DNA of 43,782 nt, from the NCBI GenBank assembly GCA_041691815.1, contig JBEPTZ010000024.1, forward strand, positions 1-43,782, in the 5' to 3' direction. Shown piece after piece: positions 1 through 7,592 of this stretch. Numbering within the stretch: position 1 is the first letter of the stretch; each line of letters begins with the position of its first letter. This DNA is from 70-18 sp041691815. GTDB taxonomy: Bacteria > Pseudomonadota > Alphaproteobacteria > Acetobacterales > Acetobacteraceae. A program made the position numbers and the translations under genes. The notes under the pieces were generated by a model. That model did no database searches. It was not told the origin of the DNA and saw only the letters and a program-made list of their open reading frames with translations.

Positions 1-12
1 GGGTAAGCAAGA

Positions 13-137
13 ACTTCTTTTTGTGAACAAAAAGAAGCAAAAAAACTTTTCATCCGTTTTGGAGACTCCGGAATCTCCGCCCCTCCACTGTTGCAAGGCG
101 GATAAAGTTTTTTGGTTCTTTTTTCAAAAAAAGAACT
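13..137 (-). repeat. Dispersed composite palindromic repeat, copy 1 (inverted relative to copies 2 and 3)
   Basis: Two AT-rich hairpins bracket a GC-rich centre. One is CTTCTTTTTGT (14-24) facing ACAAAAAGAAG (27-37). The other is GTTCTTTTTT (115-124) facing AAAAAAGAAC (127-136). The inner arms, with A7 and T6 runs next to CTTT/AAAG and ATCC/GGAT, can pair with each other and close the centre (about 61-90). The reverse complement aligns along its whole length with 9418-9541 and 38838-38959. The element ends on the stop codon of the minus-strand peptidase gene, so it lies at that gene's 3' end. The T runs on both strands would suit a bidirectional terminator, but that role is inferred. Confidence 0.85.
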
Positions 138-1128
138 ACTTGAACCTCTGCTTCCACTCCGCCTGCGCCCCCGTCCAGGGCAGCGCCGTCGCCTCATACA
201 CCCCGCGCCCGATCGCCCGCGCCATCACCAGCGTCGCCGCATGCCCCAACAACGTCAGCGCCCGGTCGTCCACCGGCGTGCCCGCGCCAGTGGCAGCGCC
301 AAAAATCGTGTCGCCGTCCATCGGCGCGTGCGCCGGCAGAAGCGCGCGGGCCAGCCCGTCATTGGCCATGATCGCCAGCCGGCGCGCCTGCGCCTTGGTC
401 AGGGCGGCGTCGGTCGCCACCAGCCCGATCGTCGTCGCGGTGGCCGGCGGCGGCGCCCCTTTCAGCCGGGCCAGCAGGTCCAGCGGCGCCACCCGCGCCG
501 GCCAGCCGCGCCCGCCGAACTCGCCGCCGACCTCGAACGGCGCCGCCCAGAAATGCGGCCCGTCGCCGATCAGCGGGCTGCCCACCGCGTTCACCGCCGC
601 GATCGCCGCCACCACATGCCCGCTCTCGGCGATCATGCTGGCCGAGCCAAGCCCGCCCTTCACCGTCGCCGTGGTCGCCCCGGTGCCGGCGCCGACGCTG
701 CCCAGTGCGAAATCCCCGCCCGACAGCGCCAGCATCGCCGCATGGCCCAGCTCGCGATACGGCGCAAACAGCCCCCAGTCCTTGTCGCCGCCGTTCAGCA
801 GATCGAACAGGATCGCCTGGCTGACCAGCGGCACCCGGATGCCGCCGATCGCCCGCCCGCGCCCCTCGGCCCGCAGCACCGCCTGCACCCCGGCGGTGGC
901 ATCCAGCCCGAACACCGAGCCGCCGGACAGCACCACCGCATCGATCCGCTGCACCGTCATCTCCGGCGCCAGCATGCCGGTGTCCCGCCCGCCCGGCGCA
1001 CCCCCCAGCGTCACCACCGAGACCACTGCCGGCGCATCGAACACGATCGCCGTCACCCCGGAGCCCAGCACCAGGTCGGTCGCGTGCCCCACCTTCAGCC
1101 CCGCCACATCGGTCAACAGATTGCGCAT
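136..1128 (-). CDS. P1 family peptidase (DmpA / L-aminopeptidase-D-esterase type)
   Basis: This 330-aa protein belongs to the P1 (S58, DmpA-like) family of self-cleaving Ntn-type hydrolases, which act as aminopeptidases or amidases on small peptides and amides. Visible family features are the N-terminal DVAGLKVGHATD segment, the GGAPGGRDTGML stretch, SGGSVFGLDATAGV, GSVGAGTGAT and a GGLGSAS segment, where the autocleavage nucleophile serine would be expected. The start at 1128 is chosen because MRNLLTDVAG matches the family N-terminus and a GAGGGAGAGG ribosome site precedes it. A longer frame upstream runs through the neighbour and looks spurious. The start overlaps the stop of the phosphatidyltransferase gene (ATGA), so the two are probably co-transcribed. 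The true substrate cannot be read from the sequence. Confidence 0.85.
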   Translation of the reverse strand: MRNLLTDVAGLKVGHATDLVLGSGVTAIVFDAPAVVSVVTLGGAPGGRDTGMLAPEMTVQRIDAVVLSGGSVFGLDATAGVQAVLRAEGRGRAIGGIRVPLVSQAILFDLLNGGDKDWGLFAPYRELGHAAMLALSGGDFALGSVGAGTGATTATVKGGLGSASMIAESGHVVAAIAAVNAVGSPLIGDGPHFWAAPFEVGGEFGGRGWPARVAPLDLLARLKGAPPPATATTIGLVATDAALTKAQARRLAIMANDGLARALLPAHAPMDGDTIFGAATGAGTPVDDRALTLLGHAATLVMARAIGRGVYEATALPWTGAQAEWKQRFK

Positions 1129-1745
1129 CACCTCTCCCTCCCGCCGAATTGCCGCACCCCCCACCACCAGCGGGTCAGCGTCGTCACCAGGCACAATCCG
1201 GCGAACCCCCAGGCCAGCACCGGAAACCACGCTGGCACCAGGCACATCGCCGACAGGCAGGCGATGGTTTCCGCCCCCTCGGCCAGCCCGCCAAGATAAT
1301 AGATGCCTTTCTGCGGATAGGCGCTGCTGACCAGCCCGCGCCGTGCCGCGATCACCGCGAACGCCAAAAAGCTGCTGGCGGTGCCCATGAAGGCCGCCAG
1401 CAGCGCCGCCGCCGCCAGCGCGTTGCGGCCAGGGTCGGCCAGCGCGAAGCCGAACGGGATTGCCGCGTAGACGAAAAAATCCAGCGCGATGTCGAGAAAC
1501 GCGCCGCGCTCGGTCGGCCCGGTCAGCCGCGCCACCGCGCCGTCCAGCCCGTCCAGCACCCGGTTGGCCAGCAGCGCCGCCAGCCCCGCCAGCGGTGCCC
1601 CCAGCGCGATCAGCACCGCCGCCAGCAGCCCCAGCGCGAAGCCTGCCAGCGTCACCGCGTCCGCCGACACCCCGGCCGTCGCCAGCAGGCGGGCAGGGGC
1701 CGCATAGACCCGCCCCAGCACCGGCAGCACCTGGCGATCGAACAC
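1128..1745 (-). CDS. CDP-alcohol phosphatidyltransferase family protein
   Basis: This 205-aa integral membrane enzyme has about six hydrophobic segments. It carries the CDP-alcohol phosphatidyltransferase signature near residues 64-89: D, two residues, DG, two residues, AR, then G, three residues, D, three residues, D (DGLDGAVAR followed by GAFLDIALD). The aspartates bind the divalent metals used in attack on CDP-diacylglycerol or CDP-alcohol. Members make phosphatidylglycerol phosphate, phosphatidylinositol-type lipids, phosphatidylcholine or ether lipids, and the acceptor here cannot be decided. There are seven residues between AR and G. The next gene downstream starts inside its stop codon. 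The gene faces away from oxidase locus A across a 400-bp gap. Confidence 0.85.
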   Translation of the reverse strand: MFDRQVLPVLGRVYAAPARLLATAGVSADAVTLAGFALGLLAAVLIALGAPLAGLAALLANRVLDGLDGAVARLTGPTERGAFLDIALDFFVYAAIPFGFALADPGRNALAAAALLAAFMGTASSFLAFAVIAARRGLVSSAYPQKGIYYLGGLAEGAETIACLSAMCLVPAWFPVLAWGFAGLCLVTTLTRWWWGVRQFGGRER

Positions 1746-2146
1746 CGCTCAGCCCGCCGCCGGCCGCACTGTGCCGCCACGGCGCGGAGTCGCGTCGTCC
1801 GAGCCGCCGTCATTCACCAGTCCGCCCTCCATGCCGCGTTCCGCCCGCAGCGCTCAGCGGCACTGCCGCCGCGAAACGTCCAATCCACGCCGGTTGCGTC
1901 ACATCCGACCCGCCTGCATGCCGTCAATATCGCACCAGACGCATACCAGCCCGAAACCCGGCGGGGAATGCTGCCGTGGAGTCCGGGTTGCGGAACCTCC
2001 ATCTAAAGGAGTAATTAAAATACTGAATTAGCGTTGCGGTTGCCGCCAGGCGAGCGGCCGGAAAGCGACTTCGACCGTCGGCGGGCCGGATGACCAACGG
2101 CCGGCGGCCCGCGCAAGCGGTGGATGCTGCAAGAAGGACATCTCAG
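1746..2146. other. Divergent intergenic region between phosphatidyltransferase and cbb3 locus A
   Basis: No convincing gene lies here. The short frames on both strands have arginine- and proline-rich compositions typical of GC-rich shadow frames. It must hold the promoters for both divergent transcripts. An AT-rich patch around 2004-2030 is the best promoter candidate, but I find no clear -35/-10 pair. There is no TTGAT-N4-ATCAA type FNR/FixK box. An AAGAAGGAC ribosome site lies just before the ccoN start at 2147. Confidence 0.5.
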
Positions 2147-3541
2147 ATGGCAACGCCTGTATTGGCCGAATCCGAAGATCGGGAACTGGCGCCGGTGTTC
2201 GCCGCCTACGCGGTCTCGGCGACCCTCTGGCTGATCTTCGCCACTTTCGTCGCCATTGTCATGGCGTACAAGTTCGGCGCCCCGGATTTCGGCTCCGGCG
2301 CCTGGCTCACCTTCGGACGGCTGCGGCCGATCCACACCAACGACACCTTCTACGGCTTTGCCAGCATCGCGCTGGTCGGCCTCGCCTACGATGTCGCGGT
2401 GCGCAGTTGCCGCACCCGGCTGTACAGCAAAACGCTGGCCTGGGCCGGGCTGTGGCTGTTCAACCTGGCAGCGATCCTCGGCACCATCGCGCTGGACATC
2501 GGCTACAACTCCGGCGACCTCGAATACCGCGAATGGCCGTGGCCGATCCGGGTGATCTTCGCCGCAGCACTGCTGGTCACCGCGGTCAACCTGCTGGCCA
2601 CCGTGGCCAGGCGCAGCACCGACGACATCTATCTGTCCAACTGGTACATCATGGGCGGGGTGCTGTGGACGATCATCATCGCCACCGTGGCGATCCTGCC
2701 CTGGTACCAGTACGGGCTCGGCCAGGTCGCGGTCTCCGGCTTCTACATGCACAACGCCGTCGGCATGTGGTTCACCCCGCTGGCGCTCGGCATCTTCTAC
2801 TACGCGCTGCCGAAACTGCTCAGCCGGCCGATCTACTCCTATTCGCTCGGCGTGCTGGCGTTCTGGACCAACCTGCTGTTCTACCCGATCATCGGCTCGC
2901 ATCATTTCCTGTTCAGCCCGCTGCCCTGGTGGCTGCAGACCACGGCGATCGTGTTCTCGGTGGCGATGCTGGTGCCGGTGCTGGGCGGCAGCGCCAACTT
3001 CCTGCTCACCATGCGCGGCCGGTTCGGGGACGTCGCGCATTCCTACCCGCTGAGCTTCATCCTGGTCGCCGTCATCGGCTACCTGGTCGGCTCCACCCAG
3101 GGCACCCTGGAGGCATTCCGCTCGCTGCAGGAAGTCTGGCACCTGACCAGCTTCACGGTCGGCCATTCGCATCTGACGATGTACGGCTTTGTCACCTTCG
3201 CGGTCTGGGGCGGCATCTATGCGCTGCTGCCATCGGTCACCGGCAAGTCCGCCAGCACCTTCGGCATGGGCCTGCACTTCTGGCTCGCCCTGGTGGGGAG
3301 CTTCATCTACGTCATCGCGATGTCGATCGGCGGCACCATCCAGGGCATGGACTGGATCGCCGGCAAGCCGTTCATCCAATCGGTGGTCGATATCGCACCG
3401 TACTATGTCTGGCGCGGCGTCGGCGGCCTGCTGATGTTCCTCAGTCATCTGGTGTTCGGCTGGAACGTCTGGCGCATGACCTACGGCCGCAGCGCCGAAA
3501 CCGCTGCATTGACACCGCCGCTGGCGGGAGAGGTTGCGTAA
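2147..3541 (+). CDS. Divergent cbb3-type cytochrome c oxidase subunit I (CcoN-like), locus A
   Basis: This 464-aa haem-copper oxidase catalytic subunit has about 12 membrane helices, and would reduce O2 to water using electrons from its c-type cytochrome partner. Candidate metal ligands are His in RLRPIHTND (low-spin haem), His in FYMHNAVGMW and the pair in IIGSHHFL (CuB), and HSH in FTVGHSHLTMYGF (haems). The SNWY, YYALPK and RPIYSYS segments match CcoN. It is about 90 residues shorter than locus B CcoN (551 aa) and lacks that protein's N-terminal extension. The HSHLTMYG helix differs from the usual HVHAGTLGW, which points to a separate CcoN branch. The start at 2147 follows an AAGAAGGAC site. 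Its TAA stop overlaps the next ATG by one base. Confidence 0.88.
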   Translation: MATPVLAESEDRELAPVFAAYAVSATLWLIFATFVAIVMAYKFGAPDFGSGAWLTFGRLRPIHTNDTFYGFASIALVGLAYDVAVRSCRTRLYSKTLAWAGLWLFNLAAILGTIALDIGYNSGDLEYREWPWPIRVIFAAALLVTAVNLLATVARRSTDDIYLSNWYIMGGVLWTIIIATVAILPWYQYGLGQVAVSGFYMHNAVGMWFTPLALGIFYYALPKLLSRPIYSYSLGVLAFWTNLLFYPIIGSHHFLFSPLPWWLQTTAIVFSVAMLVPVLGGSANFLLTMRGRFGDVAHSYPLSFILVAVIGYLVGSTQGTLEAFRSLQEVWHLTSFTVGHSHLTMYGFVTFAVWGGIYALLPSVTGKSASTFGMGLHFWLALVGSFIYVIAMSIGGTIQGMDWIAGKPFIQSVVDIAPYYVWRGVGGLLMFLSHLVFGWNVWRMTYGRSAETAALTPPLAGEVA

Positions 3542-4557
3542 TGAAAAAGCTGATACTGATCGCCGGCGGTTCCACCGCGGTGTATTTCGTGCTGGCCATG
3601 CTGATGGGGGTCATCCCCGGCTACGCGCTGTCGCTGGTGCCGCCCGGCCCGCATGTGCAGCAGCTGACCGCCACCGAGGCCGCCGGGCGCGACGTCTATG
3701 TCGCCAATGGCTGCAGCTACTGCCACACCCAGCAGGTGCGCCCGCTGGCGCAGGACATGGCGTTCGGCCGCCCGTCCACCGCCGGCGATTTTGCCTATGA
3801 AACCCCGGAACTGCTCGGCTCCGAGCGCACCGGGCCCGACCTCACCGCGGTCGGTGAGCGCCGCGGCAGCGACGTGTGGCAATACATGCATCTGTACAAC
3901 CCGCGCTCGGTGGTGCCGGAATCGATCATGCCGTCCTACGCGTGGATGTTCAAAGTGGTCGCCAAGGCCCCCGCTGGCGTGGCAGCGGTGCCGGTGCCGG
4001 CGGCGTTCGCGCCGGCCCACGGCGTGGTGATCCCCGGCCATGACGCCCAGGTGCTGGTGGCCTATCTGCTGTCCCGCAAGCAGGCGTCGCTGGCGCCGAC
4101 CAAGGTTTCGGCAATCGCCGCGCCGACCGCCGCCGTCGCCGCTGCCGCCCCGCCGCCCGCCGCACCGGCGCCGGTGAAACTGGCCGCCAACCCACCCCCG
4201 GCCGCACCCGCCGCACCCGCCGCCGATGTCGCGCATGGCAAGGAGTTGTATGGCAGCAGCTGCGCCGCCTGCCACCAGGCCACCGGCGCCGGCCTGCCGG
4301 GCGCCTTCCCGCCGCTGAAGGGCAATGCGGTGGCCAATGACCCCAACCCCACCGAGCACATCCACGTCGTGCTGTTCGGCACCCACGACAAGGTCATCGA
4401 CGGCGTCAAATACGCCAGCCCGATGCCGCCCTGGGGCAGCCAGTTCAACGACCAGGAAGTCGCCGACATCATCAACTATGAGCGCAGCGCCTGGGGCAAT
4501 CACGGCAAGCAGATCACCGCGGCCGAGGTTGCCGCGGTGCGCGCCAAGGGCGAGTAG
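3541..4557 (+). CDS. CcoO-type cytochrome c fused to a C-terminal CcoP-like cytochrome c domain, locus A
   Basis: This 338-aa di-haem protein begins with an N-terminal membrane anchor (residues 5-31). A CcoO domain follows, with CSYCHTQQVRPL haem binding at 58-62 and the probable axial Met in PESIMPSY at 130. An Ala/Pro linker spans about 185-229. A second class-I cytochrome c domain has CAACH at 241-245 and a probable axial Met in SPMPPWG at 295. Canonical cbb3 oxidases carry these haems on separate CcoO and CcoP subunits, so here one polypeptide appears to replace both and to feed electrons to CcoN. The gene starts within the ccoN stop codon, and the fusion frame is uninterrupted. The CcoO part is also unusual in having only one CXXCH before the long linker. 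Domain assignment is firm; the replacement of CcoP is inferred from the absence of any other ccoP in this locus. Confidence 0.87.
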   Translation: MKKLILIAGGSTAVYFVLAMLMGVIPGYALSLVPPGPHVQQLTATEAAGRDVYVANGCSYCHTQQVRPLAQDMAFGRPSTAGDFAYETPELLGSERTGPDLTAVGERRGSDVWQYMHLYNPRSVVPESIMPSYAWMFKVVAKAPAGVAAVPVPAAFAPAHGVVIPGHDAQVLVAYLLSRKQASLAPTKVSAIAAPTAAVAAAAPPPAAPAPVKLAANPPPAAPAAPAADVAHGKELYGSSCAACHQATGAGLPGAFPPLKGNAVANDPNPTEHIHVVLFGTHDKVIDGVKYASPMPPWGSQFNDQEVADIINYERSAWGNHGKQITAAEVAAVRAKGE

Positions 4558-4566
4558 GAGGCAGCG

Positions 4567-4731
4567 ATGTGCCAACCCATGATCGGCCCGTTCTGGGGCA
4601 ACGTCACCGTCATCGGCATCGGCGGGGCGATCACCCTGGCCTGCTTCGCCGCGATGTTCTGGATGCTGCGCCACCCCGGCGAGCACAACCTCGATCACCC
4701 CAAGAATAGCATCTTCGGTGACGGCCGGTGA
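4567..4731 (+). CDS. CcoQ/FixQ-like small membrane protein, locus A
   Basis: This 54-aa protein has one membrane helix (about residues 13-34), with the start MCQPMIGPFW and the polar tail HPGEHNLDHPKNSIFGDGR. The tail resembles that of locus B CcoQ, where HAKNSIMNDE follows the helix; both share an H-x-KNSI core. CcoQ stabilises the association of CcoP with the CcoNO core. In locus A, with CcoP fused, its role is uncertain. A GTAGGAGGCAG ribosome site precedes the ATG, nine bases after the previous stop. The reading frame is too short for many gene finders. A CcoS identity was considered, but the SGQYQDLDG motif is absent. Confidence 0.65.
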   Translation: MCQPMIGPFWGNVTVIGIGGAITLACFAAMFWMLRHPGEHNLDHPKNSIFGDGR

Positions 4732-4772
4732 CCGGTGAGCCGCCTCCGGGGCAAGAACGGAAAGACCCAATC

Positions 4773-5216
4773 ATGGCAACGCCGCGGGTTCGCATCTATC
4801 TCGACGACAAGCCTCAGCCGATCCTCGACGAGGCGCTGCCGGCCGATATCCGGCTCAACACGCTGGACCTCGAGGACGGCCCGCACCGGCTGATCGTGCG
4901 GGCGCATGATGCCACCGGCCGCGAGGGCTACGAGGAGGTGCCGTTCTCGGTGCAGAACGGCCCCGGCATCGTGGTCTCCGGCCTGCGACCGAACAGCATC
5001 AGGCGTGGCGAGATCGGCATCACCGTCGATGCCTTCAGCGCCGACGATCCGTTCGACCCGCGCCGGGCCGAGGCACGCTCGCAGATCCCGGCCTGGGTGT
5101 GGGTGCTGTCGCTGTTCATCGTCGCCTGGACGGTCTGGTACGGTGCGACGATGTGGCAGGTTCCGCCGCAATTCGCCAACACACCAACCTATGCCGTGCC
5201 AGGAAATCAGCCTTGA
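4773..5216 (+). CDS. Predicted C-terminally anchored beta-rich protein of cbb3 locus A
   Basis: This 147-aa protein has a soluble N-terminal region of about 100 residues, rich in short alternating hydrophobic stretches (RIYLDD, HRLIVRAHD, IVVSGL, IGITVDAF) that look like an immunoglobulin-type beta sandwich. A single helix follows at about 106-128 (IPAWVWVLSLFIVAWTVWYG), then a short proline-rich tail. There is no signal peptide, cysteine or CXXCH. The start at 4773 is chosen over an in-frame GTG at 4728, because the sequence from MATPRVRIYL looks like real protein and the preceding part does not. It follows the CcoQ-like gene closely and probably belongs to the oxidase operon, as an accessory or assembly subunit. 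I do not recognise it as CcoH/FixH, whose helix is N-terminal. Confidence 0.7.
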   Translation: MATPRVRIYLDDKPQPILDEALPADIRLNTLDLEDGPHRLIVRAHDATGREGYEEVPFSVQNGPGIVVSGLRPNSIRRGEIGITVDAFSADDPFDPRRAEARSQIPAWVWVLSLFIVAWTVWYGATMWQVPPQFANTPTYAVPGNQP

Positions 5217-5262
5217 TCCGGTCGGGATGACGGCAGGCCGCAGGCGTGGCAGCATCACGCCC

Positions 5263-6114
5263 ATGCAACCCACCGACGCCAAACCGGGCTTCTCCACCGA
5301 ACCGAAACCGCCGCAAGGCGCCGAGCAGGTGGTGCTGCCCGGCCTCGGACTGTCCGGAATCTGGCGGCTGGTGGCCGATAATCCCGGTCCGATGACCTAT
5401 CACGGCACCAACACCTGGCTGATCGAGGCGGCGGACGGCTTCACCGTGCTCGACCCCGGACCGGACGACGCGGCGCATCTGGCCGCCATCCTGGATGCCA
5501 CGCATGGCCGCATCGCCCGCATCCTGCTGAGCCACACCCATGCCGATCACCTGGCCGGGCTGCCGGCGCTGGCGGCGGCCAGCGGCGCGCCGACCTACGG
5601 CTTCCATACCCCGCAAGACACTGGATTCGTTCCCGATCATCCGCTCTCCGACGGCGATGTGGTGGCCGGCTGGACGGCGCTGCACACCCCCGGCCACGCC
5701 AGCGACCATCTGTGCTTCGCGCGCGAGGACGGTGTGGTGTTCAGCGCCGATCACATCATGGGCTGGTCCTCCACCGTGGTCAGCCCGCCGCATGGCGACA
5801 TGGTGGCGTATTTCGCCAGCCTGGACCGCATGCTGGCGCGCGAGGACCGCATCTATCTGCCCGGCCACGGCCCGGCGATCGCCGATCCGCGCGGCTACAC
5901 GCAGTTCCTCCGCGCCCATCGGGTGCAGCGCGAGAATGGCATCCTGGCCGAGTTGGCGACCGGGCCGAAGTCCACGCTAGCGCTGACCAGGGCGTTGTAT
6001 TCGCAAGTGAATCCAGCCCTGCACCGGGCCGCCGAGCGCAACGTGATCGCCCATCTGGACAAGTTGCATTCCGAGGGCCGGGCCTGGTCGGAGGGGGATC
6101 TGTGGCGGTTATGA
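5263..6114 (+). CDS. MBL-fold metallo-hydrolase (LACTB2-like, with C-terminal winged-helix-like part)
   Basis: This 283-aa metallo-beta-lactamase-fold hydrolase shows the zinc motif HTHADH at residues 91-96, the following HTPGHASDH and SADH metal-ligand segments, and a late LPGHGPAI. The NPGPMTYHGTNTWLI opening and the C-terminal HRVQRENGILAEL to NVIAHLDKLHSEGRAW region match the LACTB2-like branch, which ends in a small helical domain. Members hydrolyse various esters or RNA; the substrate here is unknown. The start is uncertain: 5263 and the in-frame ATG at 5227 both lack a good ribosome site. It may be the last gene of the locus A transcript. Its 3' end overlaps the convergent cysteine synthase by six bases. 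Confidence 0.85.
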   Translation: MQPTDAKPGFSTEPKPPQGAEQVVLPGLGLSGIWRLVADNPGPMTYHGTNTWLIEAADGFTVLDPGPDDAAHLAAILDATHGRIARILLSHTHADHLAGLPALAAASGAPTYGFHTPQDTGFVPDHPLSDGDVVAGWTALHTPGHASDHLCFAREDGVVFSADHIMGWSSTVVSPPHGDMVAYFASLDRMLAREDRIYLPGHGPAIADPRGYTQFLRAHRVQRENGILAELATGPKSTLALTRALYSQVNPALHRAAERNVIAHLDKLHSEGRAWSEGDLWRL

Positions 6115-7116
6115 CATCCAGGGTGGGGTGGGCAGGTGCTTGCTGCGGAGGAATTCCGGGTTGAACAGCTTGGACTGGTAGCGGGCGCCGCCGTCGCACA
6201 GGATGGTGACGATGGTGTGGCCGGGACCCATTGATTTCGCGACACGAATCGCCGCGGCGACGTTGATTCCGGCGGAGTCGCCGACCGACAGGCCCTCGTG
6301 GATCAGCAGGTCGTAGATCTGTTCCAGGGCCTCGGAGTCGGGGATTCGCTCGGCATCGTCGATCGGCGCGCCCTGCAGGTTGGCGGGGACGCGGGACTGG
6401 CCGATGCCCTCGGTGATCGAGCTGCCTTGGATGCTGAGATCGTTGGATTTTACCCAGCCGTACAGGCCGCTGCCCTCGGGGTCGGCGAGCACGATGCGGA
6501 TTTCCGGGCGGCGCTGCTTCAGCGCCAGGGCGGTGCCGGCCAGGGTGCCGCCGGTGCCGCAGGAGGCGGTGAAAGCGTCGATTTTTCCCCCGGTTTGCGC
6601 CCATATTTCCGGCCCGGTGGTGTTAAAATGTGCGTTTCTGTTGGCTAAATTGTCGAACTGGTTGGCCCACACCGCCCCCATTTCCTCGGCCATCCGGCGC
6701 GAGACATGCACGTAATTGCCCGGATCGCTGTACGGTTTGGCCGGGATCAGCCGCAGATCGGCACCGATCATACGTAAGAACTCGATCTTCTCGCGGCTTT
6801 GCGTATCCGGCATAACTATCACGCATTTGTAACCAAGTGCGTTGCCGACCAAAGTGAGGCCGATGCCGGTGTTGCCGGCGGTGCCCTCGACGATGGTGCC
6901 GCCAGGCGGCAGCGCGCCGCTGGCCTCGGCGTCCTGGATGATGCCAAGGGCGGCGCGGTCTTTCACCGAGCCGCCGGGGTTCATGAATTCGGCCTTGCCG
7001 AGAATGTTGCAACCGGTGGCCTCTGACGCGCGGCGCAGGCGGATCAAGGGCGTATTGCCGATGGCGCCGAGCAGGCCGGCCGCCGGGGAAGGCGCTTGTG
7101 TGGGATCGTTGTCCAT
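6109..7116 (-). CDS. cysK: Cysteine synthase A (O-acetylserine sulfhydrylase)
   Basis: This 335-aa PLP enzyme makes cysteine from O-acetylserine and sulfide. It has the opening IGNTPLIRLRR, the PLP lysine in NPGGSVKDRA (Lys52), the substrate loop TAGNTGIGL, the phosphate-binding SCGTGGTLAG and the C-terminal SVGDSAGINVAA. The TAGNTG loop is usual for CysK. The start at 7116 is chosen because MDNDPTQAPS leads directly into the fold; the longer upstream frame runs through the divergent rhodanese gene. It is convergent with the MBL hydrolase, with six shared bases, and divergent from the rhodanese gene 56 bases away. Confidence 0.93.
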   Translation of the reverse strand: MDNDPTQAPSPAAGLLGAIGNTPLIRLRRASEATGCNILGKAEFMNPGGSVKDRAALGIIQDAEASGALPPGGTIVEGTAGNTGIGLTLVGNALGYKCVIVMPDTQSREKIEFLRMIGADLRLIPAKPYSDPGNYVHVSRRMAEEMGAVWANQFDNLANRNAHFNTTGPEIWAQTGGKIDAFTASCGTGGTLAGTALALKQRRPEIRIVLADPEGSGLYGWVKSNDLSIQGSSITEGIGQSRVPANLQGAPIDDAERIPDSEALEQIYDLLIHEGLSVGDSAGINVAAAIRVAKSMGPGHTIVTILCDGGARYQSKLFNPEFLRSKHLPTPPWMS

Positions 7117-7172
7117 GAAACCGTGCGGGCCCTTCGCAGTCGTTGAAGCAAGCAGTGATAAGGACTCTCGAG

Positions 7173-7583
7173 ATGGTTGAGAACATTGCCCCGCACAAGG
7201 TGTGGCAGGCGTTGCAGAGTGACCCGCAGGCGCAACTGGTGGATGTGCGCACCGACGCCGAATGGAACTTCGTCGGGCTGGCCGACCTGGCGGCGGCCGG
7301 CAAGCAGCCGCTGCTGATTCCGTGGCAGGTGTATCCGCAGATGGCGGTGAACGGCGATTTCGTGGCGCAGGCGCAGCAGGCCGGGCTGACCCCGGCGCAT
7401 CAGATCTTCTTCCTGTGCCGCTCCGGGGTGCGCTCGCTGGCCGCGGCGCAGGCGATGCAGGCGGCCGGATTCGCCAATGTGTACAACATCGCCGACGGCT
7501 TCGAGGGGCCGCCGGACGGCGATGGCCATCGCGGCCAGGTGGCGGGCTGGAAGGCTGATGGGCTGCCCTGGCGGCAGCGCTAG
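7173..7583 (+). CDS. Rhodanese-like sulfurtransferase domain protein
   Basis: This 136-aa single-domain rhodanese carries the CDC25/rhodanese pattern VDVRTDAEW near residues 23-31 and the active loop FLCRSGVRS, with catalytic Cys82, which accepts a persulfide sulfur. It has no signal peptide, so it is probably cytoplasmic. The start at 7173 follows an AAGGA site at 7159-7163 at good spacing; an in-frame TTG at 7143 is a poorer choice. It is divergent from cysK across 56 bases and could share its control with that gene. The exporter gene downstream starts nine bases after its stop and is probably co-transcribed. Confidence 0.88.
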   Translation: MVENIAPHKVWQALQSDPQAQLVDVRTDAEWNFVGLADLAAAGKQPLLIPWQVYPQMAVNGDFVAQAQQAGLTPAHQIFFLCRSGVRSLAAAQAMQAAGFANVYNIADGFEGPPDGDGHRGQVAGWKADGLPWRQR

Positions 7584-7592
7584 GAAATTGCC

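Noticed and set aside
2015..3448. A 477-codon minus-strand frame opposite ccoN of locus A
   Set aside because: Shadow frame of a well-supported oxidase subunit.
4567..4731. Annotation of the 54-aa locus A protein as CcoS
   Set aside because: It lacks the SGQ(F/Y)-x-DL-(E/D)G motif of CcoS and shares the H-x-KNSI tail with CcoQ of locus B.
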